Positions 20,179-30,596 of a stretch of DNA of 64,000 bases are shown one piece after another; position 1 is the first letter of the stretch; every line of letters starts with the position of its first letter. Source of the DNA: Flavimobilis soli. GTDB lineage: Bacteria > Actinomycetota > Actinomycetes > Actinomycetales > Cellulomonadaceae. Below the pieces are notes generated by a model. The model did not search any database, was not told the origin of the DNA, and saw only the letters and a program-made list of their open reading frames with translations. A program made the position numbers and the translations under genes. Location of the stretch: assembly GCF_002564025.1 (NCBI RefSeq), contig NZ_PDJH01000001.1, positions 1,116,001 through 1,180,000 on the forward strand, given 5' to 3'.

Positions 20179-22044
20179 TCACTCGACCGTGACGGACTTC
20201 GCGAGGTTGCGCGGCTGGTCCACGTCGAGACCCTTCGCAGTCGCGAGCTCGCACGCGAAGATCTGCAGCGGCACGACCGCGAGCAGCGGCGTCAGGAGCG
20301 TCGAGGACACGGGGATGCGGAAGATCTCGTCGGCGTACGGGACGACCGCGTCGTCGCCGTCCTCCGCGATGACGAGCGTGCGGGCACCGCGCGCGCGGAT
20401 CTCCTGGATGTTGGAGACGACCTTCGAGTGCAGCGAGTCGCGGCCGCGCGGCGACGGCACGACGACGAAGACCGGCTGCCCCTCCTCGATGAGCGCGATC
20501 GGGCCGTGCTTGAGCTCGCCCGCCGCGAAGCCCTCCGCGTGGATGTAGGCGAGCTCCTTGAGCTTGAGCGCACCCTCCATCGCGACCGGGTAGCCGACGT
20601 GACGACCGAGGAACAGCACCGAGGTGGTGTCCGCCATCGACTCGGCGACCTGGCGCACGTGGTCGGCGCGGTCGATGACCTCCTGGATCTTCGCGGGCAT
20701 CTCGCGCAGGTCGGAGAGGACCTCGCGGATCTCGTCCGGGAACTTGTTCCCGCGCAGCTGCGCGAGGTAGAGGCCGAGGAGGTACGCGGCGGTGATCTGC
20801 GAGAGGAACGCCTTCGTGGACGCGACGGCGACCTCGGGGCCGGCGTGCGTGTAGAGGACGGCGTCCGACTCGCGCGGGATCGTCGAGCCGTGCGTGTTGA
20901 CGATCGACAGGACCTTCGCGCCCTGCTCGCGCGCGTGGCGCACGGCCATGAGCGTGTCCATCGTCTCGCCCGACTGGGAGACGGCCACGACGAGGGTCTT
21001 CTCGTTGACGATCGGGTCGCGGTAGCGGAACTCGTGCGCGAGCTCGACCTCGACGGGGATGCGGCACCAGTGCTCGATCGCGTACTTGGCGACGTGGCCC
21101 GCGTAGGCGGCCGTGCCGCACGCGATCACGATGATCTTGTCGACCGCCCGCAGGACGGACTCGTCGATGCGCAGGTCGTCGAGCTGGAGACGACCCTGGA
21201 GGTCGGTGCGGCCCAGGAGCGTGTCCGTGATCGCCTGCGGCTGGTCGTGGATCTCCTTGTCCATGAAGGAGCGGAAGCCGCCCTTCTCGGCAGCGGAGGC
21301 GTCCCAGTCGACCGAGTACCGGCGACCCTCGGCAGGGTTGCCGTGGAAGTCGGTGACCGTCACGGTCGTCGGCGTGATCGAGACGACCTGGTCCTGACCG
21401 AGCTCGAGCGCCTCGTTCGTCTGCGAGATGAACGCGGCGACGTCGGAGCCGAGGAAGTTCTCGCCCTCACCGAGTCCGACGACGAGCGGCGAGTCGTGAC
21501 GGGCGCCGACGACCAGGTCAGGGTGGTCGACGTGGACGGCGAGAAGGGTGAACGTGCCCTCGAGGCGGCGCGCGACGGAGCGCATCGCCTCGGCGAGGTC
21601 GCCGACCTTGGCGTGCTCGCGCGCGAGGAGGTGCGCCGCGACCTCGGTGTCGGTCTCCGAGAGGAACGTGACGCCGTCGGCCTCGAGCTCGGCGCGCAGC
21701 ACCGCGAAGTTCTCGACGATGCCGTTGTGGATCAGGGCGAGGCGGCCGTCGTCGGCGAGGTGCGGGTGCGCGTTGAGGTCGGTCGGGGCGCCGTGCGTCG
21801 CCCAGCGCGTGTGCCCGATGCCCGCCGTCGCGGACGGGAGCGGCTGCTCCGCGAGCGCCTCGCGCAGGTTGACGAGCTTGCCCGCACGCTTCGCGCTCGC
21901 GACGCGATCGGCGCCGGTCCCGGCGAGGGCGACACCTGCGGAGTCGTACCCGCGGTACTCGAGGCGGCCCAGGCCCTCGAGCAGCACGTCGAGCGTGCGC
22001 GAGGACGGGGCGGCAGACGTGACGTGAGCGACGATTCCACACAT
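20179..22044 (-). CDS. glmS: Glutamine-fructose-6-phosphate aminotransferase (isomerising)
   Basis: GlmS makes glucosamine-6-phosphate, the first step of UDP-GlcNAc and peptidoglycan synthesis. The 621 residues comprise a class II glutaminase with nucleophile Cys after the initiator Met (MCGIVAHV) and [13 protein letters not shown]. Two SIS domains follow ([15 protein letters not shown] and [22 protein letters not shown] region) and the C-terminal [18 protein letters not shown] box (22053-22058) lies eight bases before the ATG without a ribosome-binding site. No glmS ribozyme is seen upstream. glmM and def lie 2 kb away. Confidence 0.97.
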   Translation of the reverse strand: MCGIVAHVTSAAPSSRTLDVLLEGLGRLEYRGYDSAGVALAGTGADRVASAKRAGKLVNLREALAEQPLPSATAGIGHTRWATHGAPTDLNAHPHLADDGRLALIHNGIVENFAVLRAELEADGVTFLSETDTEVAAHLLAREHAKVGDLAEAMRSVARRLEGTFTLLAVHVDHPDLVVGARHDSPLVVGLGEGENFLGSDVAAFISQTNEALELGQDQVVSITPTTVTVTDFHGNPAEGRRYSVDWDASAAEKGGFRSFMDKEIHDQPQAITDTLLGRTDLQGRLQLDDLRIDESVLRAVDKIIVIACGTAAYAGHVAKYAIEHWCRIPVEVELAHEFRYRDPIVNEKTLVVAVSQSGETMDTLMAVRHAREQGAKVLSIVNTHGSTIPRESDAVLYTHAGPEVAVASTKAFLSQITAAYLLGLYLAQLRGNKFPDEIREVLSDLREMPAKIQEVIDRADHVRQVAESMADTTSVLFLGRHVGYPVAMEGALKLKELAYIHAEGFAAGELKHGPIALIEEGQPVFVVVPSPRGRDSLHSKVVSNIQEIRARGARTLVIAEDGDDAVVPYADEIFRIPVSSTLLTPLLAVVPLQIFACELATAKGLDVDQPRNLAKSVTVE

Positions 22045-22155
22045 AGCCTGGGAGTCTAGTTGCCCGCCGGCCTCGGCGGCCCTCCTGGACGGTGACGTTC
22101 ACCTCCCCCACACCTCGGTTTCGCCCCGAGCCCGCTCAGGGGGGAGAATCAGCCG

Positions 22156-23106
22156 GTGACCTCGCAACCACCGGTCCCCCCGTCCCCGTACCGCGAGATG
22201 GACCGGGAGACCTGGAGCAGGTTGTCGGCGTCGACGCCGCTGCCGCTCACCGCCGACGACCTCGTGCGCCTGCGCGGTCTCGGCGACCCGATCCAGCTCC
22301 CCGAGGTCGAGGCGATCTACCACCCGCTCTCACGGCTGCTCAACCTCTACGTGTCCGCGACCCGCGGCCTGCACGAGGCGTCGTCGACGTTCCTGAGGGA
22401 GAGCACGGCCGTGACGCCGTACGTGATCGGCGTCGCCGGGTCCGTGGCCGTCGGCAAGTCGACGACGTCCCGCGTCCTGCGCCACCTCATGGCGCGCTGG
22501 CCCGAGACGCCACGCGTCCAGCTCGTCACGACCGACGGGTTCCTGCTGCCCAACCGCGAGCTCGAGAAGCGCGGCCTCATGGAGCGCAAGGGCTTCCCCG
22601 AGTCCTTCGACCGCCGCGCGCTCGTGCGGTTCCTCACCAAGGTCAAGGCAGGTCACCAGGAGGTCCGGGCGCCCGTCTACTCGCACCTGACGTACGACAT
22701 CGTGCCGGGCGAGGAGATCGTCGTGCGCCAGCCCGACGTCCTCATCGTCGAGGGGCTCAACGTGCTGCAGCCCGCCCGGCCGTCGATCGACCACTCGAAC
22801 CTCGCGGTGAGCGACTTCTTCGACTTCTCGATCTACGTCGACGCGCGCACGCGCGACGTCAAGCAGTGGTACGTCGACCGGTTCCTGTCGCTGCGGGACT
22901 CGGCGTTCGCCAACCCCGAGTCGTACTTCCGCCGGTACGCGGACCTGTCCGACGACGAGGCGATCTCGACCGCCGAGCGCATCTGGGACACGATCAACGC
23001 CCCGAACCTCGAGCAGAACATCCTGCCGACCCGGTCGCGCGCGACGCTCGTGCTGACGAAGGGCTCGGACCACTCGATCCAGCGCGTGCGGCTGCGCAAG
23101 CTCTGA
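22156..23106 (+). CDS. coaA: Type I pantothenate kinase
   Basis: CoaA phosphorylates pantothenate, the first CoA step. The 316-residue protein has P-loop [12 protein letters not shown] (about 92-103) and the pantothenate-site motifs [19 protein letters not shown] and [24 protein letters not shown] and the terminal IRLRKL-like end are also family features. The GTG at 22156 has GAGAAT six bases upstream. It is divergent from glmS; the 111-base gap carries both promoters. Confidence 0.96.
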   Translation: MTSQPPVPPSPYREMDRETWSRLSASTPLPLTADDLVRLRGLGDPIQLPEVEAIYHPLSRLLNLYVSATRGLHEASSTFLRESTAVTPYVIGVAGSVAVGKSTTSRVLRHLMARWPETPRVQLVTTDGFLLPNRELEKRGLMERKGFPESFDRRALVRFLTKVKAGHQEVRAPVYSHLTYDIVPGEEIVVRQPDVLIVEGLNVLQPARPSIDHSNLAVSDFFDFSIYVDARTRDVKQWYVDRFLSLRDSAFANPESYFRRYADLSDDEAISTAERIWDTINAPNLEQNILPTRSRATLVLTKGSDHSIQRVRLRKL

Positions 23107-23112
23107 GCAGGT

Positions 23113-23805
23113 CTAGAGCTCCGCGAGCTCGGGACGCTGCCCGGGCTTGCTCTCGTCGTCGTCCCCGACCTTCCCGGCGCGGGCCTCGCGCCTCGCGGCG
23201 ACCTGCGCCATGATCCGGTCGAGGACGAAGCCGGCGAGCACGCCGAAGGCGATGCCGACGGCCATCGCGGCGATCGTCGAGTGGCCCAGCCACGTCGCGG
23301 CGGCGAAGCCGATGAGGACCGAGTACGCGGACCAGACGACGGCCGCGGCGGCCGTGACGAACACGAACCGCTCACGCTTGTAGCCGAGCGCCCCGGCCGT
23401 CATGTTGACCGCGATGCGGCCGATCGGCACGTAGCGCGCCGCGAGGATGAACGACGCACCGCGGCGCGCGAGCGCCAGCCGCGCCCACTCGACCGCCTTG
23501 CGGCCGCGCGCCGAGCGCAGGAACGGCACGCGCTCGGTCCCGACCCAACGGCCGATCATGTAGGCGATCTGGTCCCCCGTCCACGCCGCGACCGCGGCGA
23601 TGACGAGGACGAGCCACATGTTGGGGCTGCCGGTCGCGTACGCGGCGACCGCGAGCGTGATGACGACGGACTCGCTCGGAACCGGCGGGAAGAAGCCGTC
23701 GATCGCGGTGAACGCGAACAGCACGAGGTAGATCCAGGGGCTCGCGGCGAAGCCGAGGATCCACGCCTCGACAGAGGCAGCGACGTCGGTCACCAGCTCG
23801 AGCAT
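23113..23805 (-). CDS. DedA-family membrane protein
   Basis: The 230-residue integral membrane protein has the DedA signature FFPPVPSESVVITLAVAAY near residue 37. AWTGDQIAYMIGRWVG follows, with the amphipathic re-entrant segments and four to five hydrophobic segments. RGASFILAARYVPIGRIAVNMTAG carries the conserved R-x3-P. DedA proteins act in lipid (undecaprenyl phosphate or phosphatidylethanolamine) flipping and membrane homeostasis. The tail is charged (RREARAGKVGDDDESKPGQ). ATG 23805 has GAAGAGG five bases upstream. It is convergent with coaA, six bases away. Confidence 0.9.
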   Translation of the reverse strand: MLELVTDVAASVEAWILGFAASPWIYLVLFAFTAIDGFFPPVPSESVVITLAVAAYATGSPNMWLVLVIAAVAAWTGDQIAYMIGRWVGTERVPFLRSARGRKAVEWARLALARRGASFILAARYVPIGRIAVNMTAGALGYKRERFVFVTAAAAVVWSAYSVLIGFAAATWLGHSTIAAMAVGIAFGVLAGFVLDRIMAQVAARREARAGKVGDDDESKPGQRPELAEL

Positions 23806-23993
23806 CCGTACCTCTTCCTGTCCCCTGCGGTCGGCGCGTGCCGCAGCGCCACGGCGTGGCACCAGTCTTGTCGACGCGACCAGCCTAGAGGCGCGGTCCG
23901 TGCGCAGGAATCGGGGTTCCCCCCGATGTTCCCCCTGACACCCTCATCGTCGTCGGGCCGGGGCGCATGACGCATCATCCCCGGGTAGCGACA

Positions 23994-24035
23994 AGGCCCG
24001 GGGCGGTCCTCCGCAAGGATGACCGCCCCGGGCCT
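23994..24035 (-). terminator. Terminator after def
   Basis: AGGCCCGGGGCGGTC (23994-24008) pairs perfectly with GACCGCCCCGGGCCT (24021-24035), a 15-bp stem with a 12-base loop. It lies 18 bases after the def stop and ends the glmM-def transcript. Confidence 0.85.
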
Positions 24036-24052
24036 GGTCGACGTCAGGTGGT

Positions 24053-24730
24053 TCAGGCGATGTCGAAGCCGAGCATCGCCGACGCGCGCTCCGGAACGTC
24101 CTCGTCTGCCCACAGCGCCCCGTACGTCGCCGTCGCGCACAGGGAACGCGTCTCGGCGCGGTCGACGTAGAGCGCGCCCTCGAGGTGGTCCGTCTCGTGC
24201 TGGACGATCCGCGCCGGCCAGCCGCTCAGCGTCTCGTCGACCGCGGCACCGTTCTCGTCCTGCGCGCGCAGCCGCACCGTGCGCGGACGTGTGACGACAG
24301 CCTGGTACCCCTCGACGCTCAGGCACCCCTCGTAGAACGAACGCCGCTCGTCGCCGACGGCGTCGTAGGTCGGGTTGATGATCGTGCGCAGGGCGAGCGG
24401 CGCCCGCTCGCGCGCGTCCGCCGTCTGCTCCCAGCCCGCGGGCAGGCCCGGGTCCTCGAGGACGGCGATCGCGAGCCCGACGCCGATCTGCGGCGCAGCG
24501 AGGCCGACGCCCGGCGCCGCGTGCATCGTCGTGACCATCGCGTCGAGCAGCCGCGGCAGCACGTCGCCGAGCTGGCCCGTGTAGCGGGCGGAGACGGTGC
24601 GCAGCACCGGGTGCCCCGCCTGGACGATCGGCAGCACCCCGTCCGGGTGCCGGTCGAGCAGCGCGGCGACCGCCGCGCGCAGCTCCGGCTCCACGGCCTC
24701 GGCGGGCCAGGCCGGCCGGGCCACGCTCAC
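24053..24730 (-). CDS. def: Peptide deformylase
   Basis: Def removes the formyl group from nascent protein N-termini. All three motifs are present: [10 protein letters not shown] (motif 1), EGCLSVEG with the metal Cys (motif 2) and QHETDHLEG with the HExxH metal ligands (motif 3). The 225 residues include an N-terminal ~40-residue extension and a C-terminal tail common in Actinobacteria. The GTG start overlaps the glmM stop in GTGA, so the two are translationally coupled. Confidence 0.96.
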   Translation of the reverse strand: MSVARPAWPAEAVEPELRAAVAALLDRHPDGVLPIVQAGHPVLRTVSARYTGQLGDVLPRLLDAMVTTMHAAPGVGLAAPQIGVGLAIAVLEDPGLPAGWEQTADARERAPLALRTIINPTYDAVGDERRSFYEGCLSVEGYQAVVTRPRTVRLRAQDENGAAVDETLSGWPARIVQHETDHLEGALYVDRAETRSLCATATYGALWADEDVPERASAMLGFDIA

Positions 24731-26091
24731 AGCGCGAGCTGCTCGCGGACGACGTCGGCCAGCCGCTGGGCGACACCGTCGGCCTGGTCCTGCGTCGCGG
24801 CCTCGACCATGACGCGCACGAGCGGCTCGGTCCCGGAGGAGCGCAGGAGCACGCGCCCCGTCGAACCGAGGAGACGCTCGGCGTCCTCGACCGCCGAGGT
24901 GAGCACCGGGTCGGTCGTCACGCGCGCCTTGTCGACGCCCGCGACGTTGATGAGCGTCTGCGGCAGCCGCGTGACGACCGAGGCGAGGTCGCGCAGCGAG
25001 GTGCCCGACGACTGCACGCGCGCAGCGAGCTTGAGCGCCGTGAGCACACCGTCGCCCGTCGTCGCGTACTCCGACAGGATGATGTGACCCGACTGCTCGC
25101 CGCCGAGGCTGAAGCCGCCCTCGTTCATGGCCTCGAGCACGTAGCGGTCGCCGACGCCGGTCTGGACGGTCGTGATGCCGGCCTTCTCCATCGCGAGGAT
25201 CAGGCCGAGGTTGCTCATGACGGTCACGACGAGCGTGTCGTGCGCGAGCTTGCCCGCGTCCTTGAGCGCGAGCGCGAGCACGCCCATGATCGCGTCACCG
25301 TCGACGAGCGTGCCGGTGTGGTCGACCGCGAGGCAGCGGTCCGCGTCGCCGTCGAACGCGACGCCGAAGTGCGCCTCCGACGCGACGACGACGGCCTGCA
25401 GCTGCTCGGGGTGCGTCGAGCCGCACTTCTCGTTGATGTTGCGGCCGTCCGGGGACGCGTTGATGACGACGACGTCCGCGCCCGCGGCGCGCAGGGCGGC
25501 CGGGCCGACCTCGCTCGCCGCGCCGTTGGCGCAGTCGACGGCGATGCGCAGGCCCGCGAGCGGCTGGGCCGAGCCCGACGCACCGATCGAGCCGATGAGG
25601 TGCTCGACGTACGAGTCGCCGGCCTTGCCGGTGTCGGACTGGATGTGGCCGACGGCGGCACCGAGCGGGCGCTCCCAGTCCTCGTTGAGGCGCGCCTCGA
25701 TCGCGTCCTCGACCGCGTCGGGCAGCTTGACGCCGCCGCGCGCGAAGAACTTGATGCCGTTGTCCGGCATCGCGTTGTGCGACGCCGACAGGACCACGCC
25801 GAGGTCGACGTCGGCGGTCGCGGTCAGGTACGCGATCGCGGGGGTCGGCAGGACGCCGAGGTTGAGCACGTCGACGCCCGCGCTCGCGAGCCCCGCGGCG
25901 ACGGCGGCAGAGAGGAACTCACCCGAGATGCGAGGGTCGCGCCCGACGACGGCGCGTGGCCGGTGGCCCTCGAACGTGCCGGAGGTGCCGAGCACGTGGG
26001 CCGCCGCGACACCGAGATCGAGCGCAAGCTCAGCAGTGACGTCCCGGTTGGCGAGCCCTCGCACGCCGTCGGTCCCGAAAAGTCGCGTCAC
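24727..26091 (-). CDS. glmM: Phosphoglucosamine mutase
   Basis: GlmM converts glucosamine-6-phosphate to glucosamine-1-phosphate, the step after GlmS. The phosphoserine loop [12 protein letters not shown] has Ser104; the Mg loop is [12 protein letters not shown] and the sugar loop [22 protein letters not shown] is the phosphate-binding C-terminal motif. The start is GTG 26091 with AGGGA six bases upstream, giving 454 residues; an in-frame GTG five codons earlier lacks a site. It is the first gene of glmM-def. Confidence 0.96.
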   Translation of the reverse strand: MTRLFGTDGVRGLANRDVTAELALDLGVAAAHVLGTSGTFEGHRPRAVVGRDPRISGEFLSAAVAAGLASAGVDVLNLGVLPTPAIAYLTATADVDLGVVLSASHNAMPDNGIKFFARGGVKLPDAVEDAIEARLNEDWERPLGAAVGHIQSDTGKAGDSYVEHLIGSIGASGSAQPLAGLRIAVDCANGAASEVGPAALRAAGADVVVINASPDGRNINEKCGSTHPEQLQAVVVASEAHFGVAFDGDADRCLAVDHTGTLVDGDAIMGVLALALKDAGKLAHDTLVVTVMSNLGLILAMEKAGITTVQTGVGDRYVLEAMNEGGFSLGGEQSGHIILSEYATTGDGVLTALKLAARVQSSGTSLRDLASVVTRLPQTLINVAGVDKARVTTDPVLTSAVEDAERLLGSTGRVLLRSSGTEPLVRVMVEAATQDQADGVAQRLADVVREQLAL

Positions 26092-26164
26092 AGGTGTTCC
26101 CTTCACTGAAACGGCGCGCCTGCGGGCGCGCCTCGTCCGGGACGACTCTAGCGTCCGCGGACGA

Positions 26165-26196
26165 CCGTGGCCCGGTCCAGGAGGACCGGGCCACGG
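26165..26196 (-). terminator. Hairpin between the Ig-like fragment and glmM
   Basis: CCGTGGCCCGGTCC (26165-26178) pairs perfectly with GGACCGGGCCACGG (26183-26196) around AGGA. It lies ten bases after the Ig-like frame's stop and may end that transcript before glmM. Confidence 0.75.
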
Positions 26197-26205
26197 GCGA
26201 GAGGC

Positions 26206-26514
26206 TCAGCGGACGGTGACCGTGATGGTGCGGTTCGCCTTGGCGACCTGCGGCGATCCCTTGTAGGAGACCTGCACCTTGTGCTTGCCCGCAGCGAGCT
26301 TCGGGAGGCGGGCCGTGCCCGTCCCGTTGGTCAGCCGACCCTTCGCGACGACCTTGCCACGGACCTTGACGACATAGCTGCCGCCCGCCCGCACCGAGCT
26401 GCCCTTCGCGGTGACGGTGACGCGCACGGACCCGCTCTTGCCCGCCGTCGGCTTCTTGACGACCTTGACGGCGGTCTGGGCCTTCGCCTTCCTCACGGAC
26501 GCTCGGGTGTCCAT
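26206..26514 (-). CDS. Orphan Ig-like domain fragment
   Basis: The 102-residue product is one bacterial Ig-like repeat preceded by a Lys/Ala/Thr-rich linker (KAQTAVKVVKKPTAGKSG). It has alternating strands VRVTVTAKGSSVRAGGSYVVKV, GTGTARLPKLAAGKHKVQVSY and TITVTV. Such repeats normally sit near the C-terminus of large secreted actinobacterial enzymes. Here there is no signal peptide, no cell-wall anchor, no ribosome-binding site and only 27 bases between the start and the rpsI terminator. It is most likely a decayed remnant or a small expressed protein of unknown use; which cannot be decided from sequence. Confidence 0.55.
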   Translation of the reverse strand: MDTRASVRKAKAQTAVKVVKKPTAGKSGSVRVTVTAKGSSVRAGGSYVVKVRGKVVAKGRLTNGTGTARLPKLAAGKHKVQVSYKGSPQVAKANRTITVTVR

Positions 26515-26541
26515 GCGCAGTCTGCGCAGGTCGCGCAGACG

Positions 26542-26577
26542 CCGAGAGGCCCGACGGAAAACCGTCGGGCCTCTCGG
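26542..26577 (-). terminator. Terminator of the rplM-rpsI operon
   Basis: CCGAGAGGCCCGACGG (26542-26557) and its complement (26562-26577) form a perfect 16-bp stem with a four-base A/T loop. It lies 15 bases after the rpsI stop. Confidence 0.85.
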
Positions 26578-26592
26578 TGAGCAGCTGAAGGA

Positions 26593-27081
26593 TCAGCGCT
26601 TGGAGTACTGCGGCGCCTTGCGCGCCTTCTTGAGTCCAGCCTTCTTCCGCTCGACGACGCGAGCGTCGCGGGTCAGGAAGCCGGCCTTCTTGAGGGCCGG
26701 GCGGTTGGCCTCGACGTCAACAGCGTTGAGCGCACGGGCGATGCCGAGGCGCAGCGCGCCGGCCTGACCCGAGATGCCGCCACCGTTGATGCGCGCGATG
26801 ACGTCGAAACGACCCTCGACGTCGATCAGCTTCAGCGGGGAGTTGACGAGCTGCTGGTGCACCTTGTTCGGGAAGTAGTCCTCGAGCGTGCGCCCGTTGA
26901 TCTTCCACTGACCGGTCCCGGGGACGATGCGCACGCGGGCGATCGCCTCCTTGCGACGGCCCAGGGCCTGCGCGGGAGCGGTGATGCTCTGACCGCGGCC
27001 CGTGGGCGCGGCGGTCTCGGAGGTGTAGCTGCTGGGCGTCTCTTCGTCCAGCACGTCGGTGTCGACGGTGTTCTCGGCCAC
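26593..27081 (-). CDS. rpsI: 30S ribosomal protein S9
   Basis: S9 (162 residues) binds the head of the small subunit and its C-terminal tail contacts P-site tRNA. The core starts at about residue 38 with [17 protein letters not shown] and ends with [25 protein letters not shown], the conserved basic tail with terminal Lys-Arg. The first ~35 residues (acidic, Ser/Thr-rich) are an actinobacterial extension. The GTG start at 27081 has GAGGA upstream. It is the second gene of rplM-rpsI. Confidence 0.97.
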   Translation of the reverse strand: MAENTVDTDVLDEETPSSYTSETAAPTGRGQSITAPAQALGRRKEAIARVRIVPGTGQWKINGRTLEDYFPNKVHQQLVNSPLKLIDVEGRFDVIARINGGGISGQAGALRLGIARALNAVDVEANRPALKKAGFLTRDARVVERKKAGLKKARKAPQYSKR

Positions 27082-27129
27082 TGGTGTGTCCTCGCGTCCT
27101 TAATGCTTCCGGTTCAGCAAGGCGGAGCC

Positions 27130-27573
27130 TTACTGAGCGACCTGGGTGATCTCGAAGGGCTTCGGCTGCTGCGCAGCGTGGGGGTGCTCAGAGCCGCGGT
27201 AGACCTTGAGCTTGCCCAGCTGCTGGCGGCCGAGCGTGCTCTTGGGGAGCATGCCGCGGACAGCCTTCTCCACAGCGCGCTCGGGGTTGTTCTCCAGGAG
27301 GTCGGAGTACGCAACCGCCCGCAGACCACCCGGGTAGCCGGAGTGGTTGTAGGCCAGCTTCTGCTCGCGCTTGTTGCCGCTCAGGGCGACCTTGTCGGCG
27401 TTGATGACGATGACGAAGTCACCGCCGTCGACGTGCGGAGCGAAGGTGGGCTTGTGCTTCCCACGCAGCAGGGTAGCCACGTGGCTGGCAAGGCGGCCCA
27501 GGACGACGTCGGTCGCGTCGATGACGTACCAGTTGCGCTGGATGTCGCCGGGCTTCGGGGTGTACGTACGCAC
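27130..27573 (-). CDS. rplM: 50S ribosomal protein L13
   Basis: L13 (147 residues) is an early assembly protein of the large subunit. [27 protein letters not shown] is the conserved N-terminus. [24 protein letters not shown] and [22 protein letters not shown] complete the family pattern. The GTG at 27573 has AAGG upstream. A promoter is found 140 bases upstream, and the operon ends after rpsI. Confidence 0.97.
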   Translation of the reverse strand: MRTYTPKPGDIQRNWYVIDATDVVLGRLASHVATLLRGKHKPTFAPHVDGGDFVIVINADKVALSGNKREQKLAYNHSGYPGGLRAVAYSDLLENNPERAVEKAVRGMLPKSTLGRQQLGKLKVYRGSEHPHAAQQPKPFEITQVAQ

Positions 27574-27706
27574 GGTCGTAGCCTTCGTTTCGTGTTCGTG
27601 TGTCTTCTCCGGCGCAGGATTCTGCGACCGGTGAGGTCGGTGAGGGCTTCACTGAAGACCTAGCGAGTGGGCGCACCGGTCACGAGAGGAAGCACAACGA
27701 CTGCCA

Positions 27707-27736
27707 AGGCTATCTTCTGAGGCACCTCGCGGTCAA
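27707..27736 (-). promoter_or_regulatory. rplM-rpsI promoter
   Basis: On the minus strand TTGACC (27736-27731) and TAGCCT (27712-27707) are 18 bases apart. It predicts a leader of about 125 bases before rplM. Confidence 0.5.
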
Positions 27737-27770
27737 AGGGAGACGGCAGGGCGCTGCGTCACACCCGAGG

Positions 27771-28709
27771 TCAGGCAGGCGCCGAAGCCGCGGCGCGCGC
27801 CGTCGGCCGTGGCACGAACGACTCAGGCCGCTCCGCGACGCACACCTCGCACCGCTGCGACATGACGACCGGCGTGCACTCCGCGCAAGCCAGGCGCAAC
27901 GTCTTGCACGACGCGTCCGCGCAGTTCTCGTACCGCGCTGCGGGCGCCGAGCAGACCACGCACGACCCGAGCGGCACGACGTCGTCGGCGAACTCGACGT
28001 GGCGACGCTCGTCGAACACGTAGAGCGAGCCCTCCCACAGCCCGTCCGCACCGCGCGCCTCGGCGTACCGGACGATCCCGCCGTCGACCTGGTAGACCTC
28101 CTCGAAGCCACGCTTGCGCATGATCGCCGAGAGCACCTCGCAGCGCACACCGCCCGTGCAGTAAGTGACGACCGGCCGGTCCTTCAGGTGGTCGAAGCGA
28201 CCCGAGTCGATCTGGTCGACGAAGTCGCGCGTCGTGCGCACGTCCGGCACGACCGCTCCCCTGAAACGACCGATCGCTGCCTCGAACGCGTTGCGCCCGT
28301 CGAAGAACACGACGTCGTCCCGCTCCGCGACGAGAGCGTCGACCTCGTCCGGGCTCAGGTGGACGCCCCCGCCGACGACGCCGTGCTCGTCGACCTCAAC
28401 CTCGTCCGGGACGCCGAAGCTCACGAGCTCCGGGCGCACCTTGACGCTCAGCCGCGGGAAGTCCGCGCCCGTGCCGTCCGACCACTTCACGTCGATGTCC
28501 TCGAACCCCGGGTGCTGGCGCGTGGTGCGGACGTACTGCTTGAGGTTCTCGACCGTGCCCCCGAGCGTCGCGTTGATCCCGTGCTTCGACACGATGACCC
28601 GACCAGTCAGGCCCCAGCGCTCGCCGAGGGCCTGCTGCCACAGCCGCACCGACTCCGGAGCCGCGAGCGGCGTGAAGCCGTAGAAGAGGACGATCTTGTA
28701 CGTGGCCAT
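27771..28709 (-). CDS. trhO: tRNA uridine(34) hydroxylase (TrhO, rhodanese fold)
   Basis: TrhO makes 5-hydroxyuridine at position 34 of tRNAs using oxygen. The 312-residue protein has the N-terminal YceA-type domain ([27 protein letters not shown]) and a rhodanese domain with the active loop [10 protein letters not shown] (Cys184, Cys190). The C-terminus has several Cys pairs ([21 protein letters not shown]) that could bind zinc. The ATG at 28709 has TAGGAT six bases upstream and no ribosome-binding site, so a leaderless mRNA is expected. Confidence 0.92.
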   Translation of the reverse strand: MATYKIVLFYGFTPLAAPESVRLWQQALGERWGLTGRVIVSKHGINATLGGTVENLKQYVRTTRQHPGFEDIDVKWSDGTGADFPRLSVKVRPELVSFGVPDEVEVDEHGVVGGGVHLSPDEVDALVAERDDVVFFDGRNAFEAAIGRFRGAVVPDVRTTRDFVDQIDSGRFDHLKDRPVVTYCTGGVRCEVLSAIMRKRGFEEVYQVDGGIVRYAEARGADGLWEGSLYVFDERRHVEFADDVVPLGSCVVCSAPAARYENCADASCKTLRLACAECTPVVMSQRCEVCVAERPESFVPRPTARAAASAPA

Positions 28710-28805
28710 GCATCGATCCTAGGTCGGACGCTCCCCCGCCCCCTGTCCCCGGCGACGGCGACGCAGGGACGGGGACGCCGGGGCAGGACGCGGGCGAAGC
28801 GCGGC

Positions 28806-30488
28806 TCAGCGCACCCGCTCGACCCGCGTCACGTCCCACACGGCCTCGGGCGAGTCCACGACCTGCCCGTCCCCGCCGAAGACGAGGAACCGGTCGAAGC
28901 CGCGAGCGAACCAGCGGTCGTGCGTCACCGCGACGACCGTCCCCTCGAACGCCGCGAGCCCTCGCTCGAGCGCCTCGGCCGAGTGCAGGTCCAGGTTGTC
29001 CGTCGGCTCGTCCAGCAGGAGCAGCGTCGCCCCGCTCAGCTCGAGCAGGAGGATCTGGAACCGCGCCTGCTGGCCCCCCGAGAGCGTCTCGTAGCGCTGC
29101 TCCGCCTGCTCGACGAGCTCGTAGCGGTCGAGGGCCTTGGACGCCGGTTCACGCCCCATCCCCGCCCGGCGGCCGTCGCCGCGGTGCAGGATCTCGAGCA
29201 GCGTGCGCCCCGTCAGCTCCGGGTGGTCCTGGTTCTGCGCGAACCAGCCCGGCCGCACGCGCGAGCCGAGCACAGCCCGGCCCGTGTGCCGCACGGGCTC
29301 GATCATGACGCCGTCGACCGGCTGGTGCTCGACGTCCGGGTCCGTGCCGCCCGCCGCGAGCAACCGCATGAAGTGCGACTTGCCCGACCCGTTCGAGCCG
29401 AGCACCGCGACCCGCTCGCCGAACCACAGCTCCGTGCTGAACGGCTGCATGAGCCCCGTCAGCTCGAGGTCCTCGCACACGACCGCGCGCTTCGCCGTCC
29501 GACCGCCCAGCAGACGCACCTTGACGTCCTGACGCTTCGCGACCGCCTGCGGCGGCCCCGCCTCCTCGAACTTCCGCAGACGCGTCTGCGCCGCCTGGTA
29601 CCGGCTCGCGAGGCCGTCGTTGAACGCCGCCTTCGTCTTGAGGGTGTGCACCAGCTCCTTGAGCTTCGCCCGCTCCTCGTCCCACCGACGCCGCAGCTCC
29701 TCGAGCCGTTCCGTGCGGTCCTCGCGCGCCCGCAGGTACGTGCCGAAACCGCCGCCGTGCACCCACACGTCGCCGCCCGTCGGCGTCTGCTCGACCGTCG
29801 CGACCGCCGTCGCGGTCTGCGCGAGCAGCTCGCGGTCGTGCGACACGAACAGGATCGTCTTCGGCGTCTCGCGCATACGCTCCTCGAGCCACCGCTTCGT
29901 CGGCACGTCGAGGAAGTTGTCCGGCTCGTCGAGCAGCAGCACCTCCTGCGGCCCGCGCAGCAACGCCGTCAGGACGAGCCTCTTCTGCTCGCCTCCCGAC
30001 AGCGTGCGCAGCTCGCGGTGCTGCGCCTTCTCGTACGGGATCGACAGGACCTCCATGGTGACGTCGTCCCACGCCGCCTCGGCCTCGTAGCCGCCGACGT
30101 CCGCCCAGTCCGCGAGCGCTTGCGCGTACCGCATCTGCGAGGGCGTGTCGTCGACCGTCATGATCGCGACCTCGGCAGCGTCGAGCTCGCGCGCGGCCGC
30201 GCGGATCGACTCGTCCCCGAGGTCGGCGAGGACGTCACGGACCGTACGGTCGTCGTCGACCCGCCCGATCATCTGGTCCATCACCCCGAGCCCGCCCGAC
30301 CGCGACACCGTGCCCTCGTGCGGGGCGAGGTCGCCCGCGACGATCCGCAGGAGCGTCGTCTTCCCCGCGCCGTTCGGCCCGACGAGCGCGACCTTCGCGC
30401 CGTCGCCGACCCGCAGGTCGACGGACGTCAGGAGCGCCCTGCCGTCCGGCAGGAAGTACGAGAGACCAGAGACGTCGACATGACCCAT
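28806..30488 (-). CDS. ABC-F family ATPase
   Basis: The 560-residue protein has two ABC ATPase domains and no membrane segment. Domain 1 has Walker A GPNGAGKTT (about 37-45), signature LSGGEQKR and Walker B LLLDEPDNFLDVP. Domain 2 has GSNGSGKSH, LSGGQQAR and LLLDEPTDNLD. A long charged linker (about 240-330) joins them. ABC-F proteins work at the ribosomal E site as translation factors; some protect from antibiotics, but nothing here shows resistance. The Asp in LDEPDNFLD marks a subgroup. GACGAT lies six bases before ATG 30488. Confidence 0.9.
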   Translation of the reverse strand: MGHVDVSGLSYFLPDGRALLTSVDLRVGDGAKVALVGPNGAGKTTLLRIVAGDLAPHEGTVSRSGGLGVMDQMIGRVDDDRTVRDVLADLGDESIRAAARELDAAEVAIMTVDDTPSQMRYAQALADWADVGGYEAEAAWDDVTMEVLSIPYEKAQHRELRTLSGGEQKRLVLTALLRGPQEVLLLDEPDNFLDVPTKRWLEERMRETPKTILFVSHDRELLAQTATAVATVEQTPTGGDVWVHGGGFGTYLRAREDRTERLEELRRRWDEERAKLKELVHTLKTKAAFNDGLASRYQAAQTRLRKFEEAGPPQAVAKRQDVKVRLLGGRTAKRAVVCEDLELTGLMQPFSTELWFGERVAVLGSNGSGKSHFMRLLAAGGTDPDVEHQPVDGVMIEPVRHTGRAVLGSRVRPGWFAQNQDHPELTGRTLLEILHRGDGRRAGMGREPASKALDRYELVEQAEQRYETLSGGQQARFQILLLELSGATLLLLDEPTDNLDLHSAEALERGLAAFEGTVVAVTHDRWFARGFDRFLVFGGDGQVVDSPEAVWDVTRVERVR

Positions 30489-30596
30489 GGCGACATCGTC
30501 CCGTACCCGCGCACGTCAGCGCCCACCTATTTCGCCGCGCACGTGCGGGGCGACCCGTCACGTGCCACGGTGGAAGGAGTCGAGAGGAGATCCACG

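Noticed and set aside
20179..22044. A possible glmS ribozyme upstream of glmS
   Set aside because: The start codon is eight bases from a -10-like box and no ribozyme-like structure is visible in the 111-base gap to coaA. The ribozyme is known from Firmicutes.
22091..22103. GGTGA-CGT-TCACC palindrome between glmS and coaA as an operator
   Set aside because: Five-base arms are too short to stand out in this base composition, and no matching second site was found.
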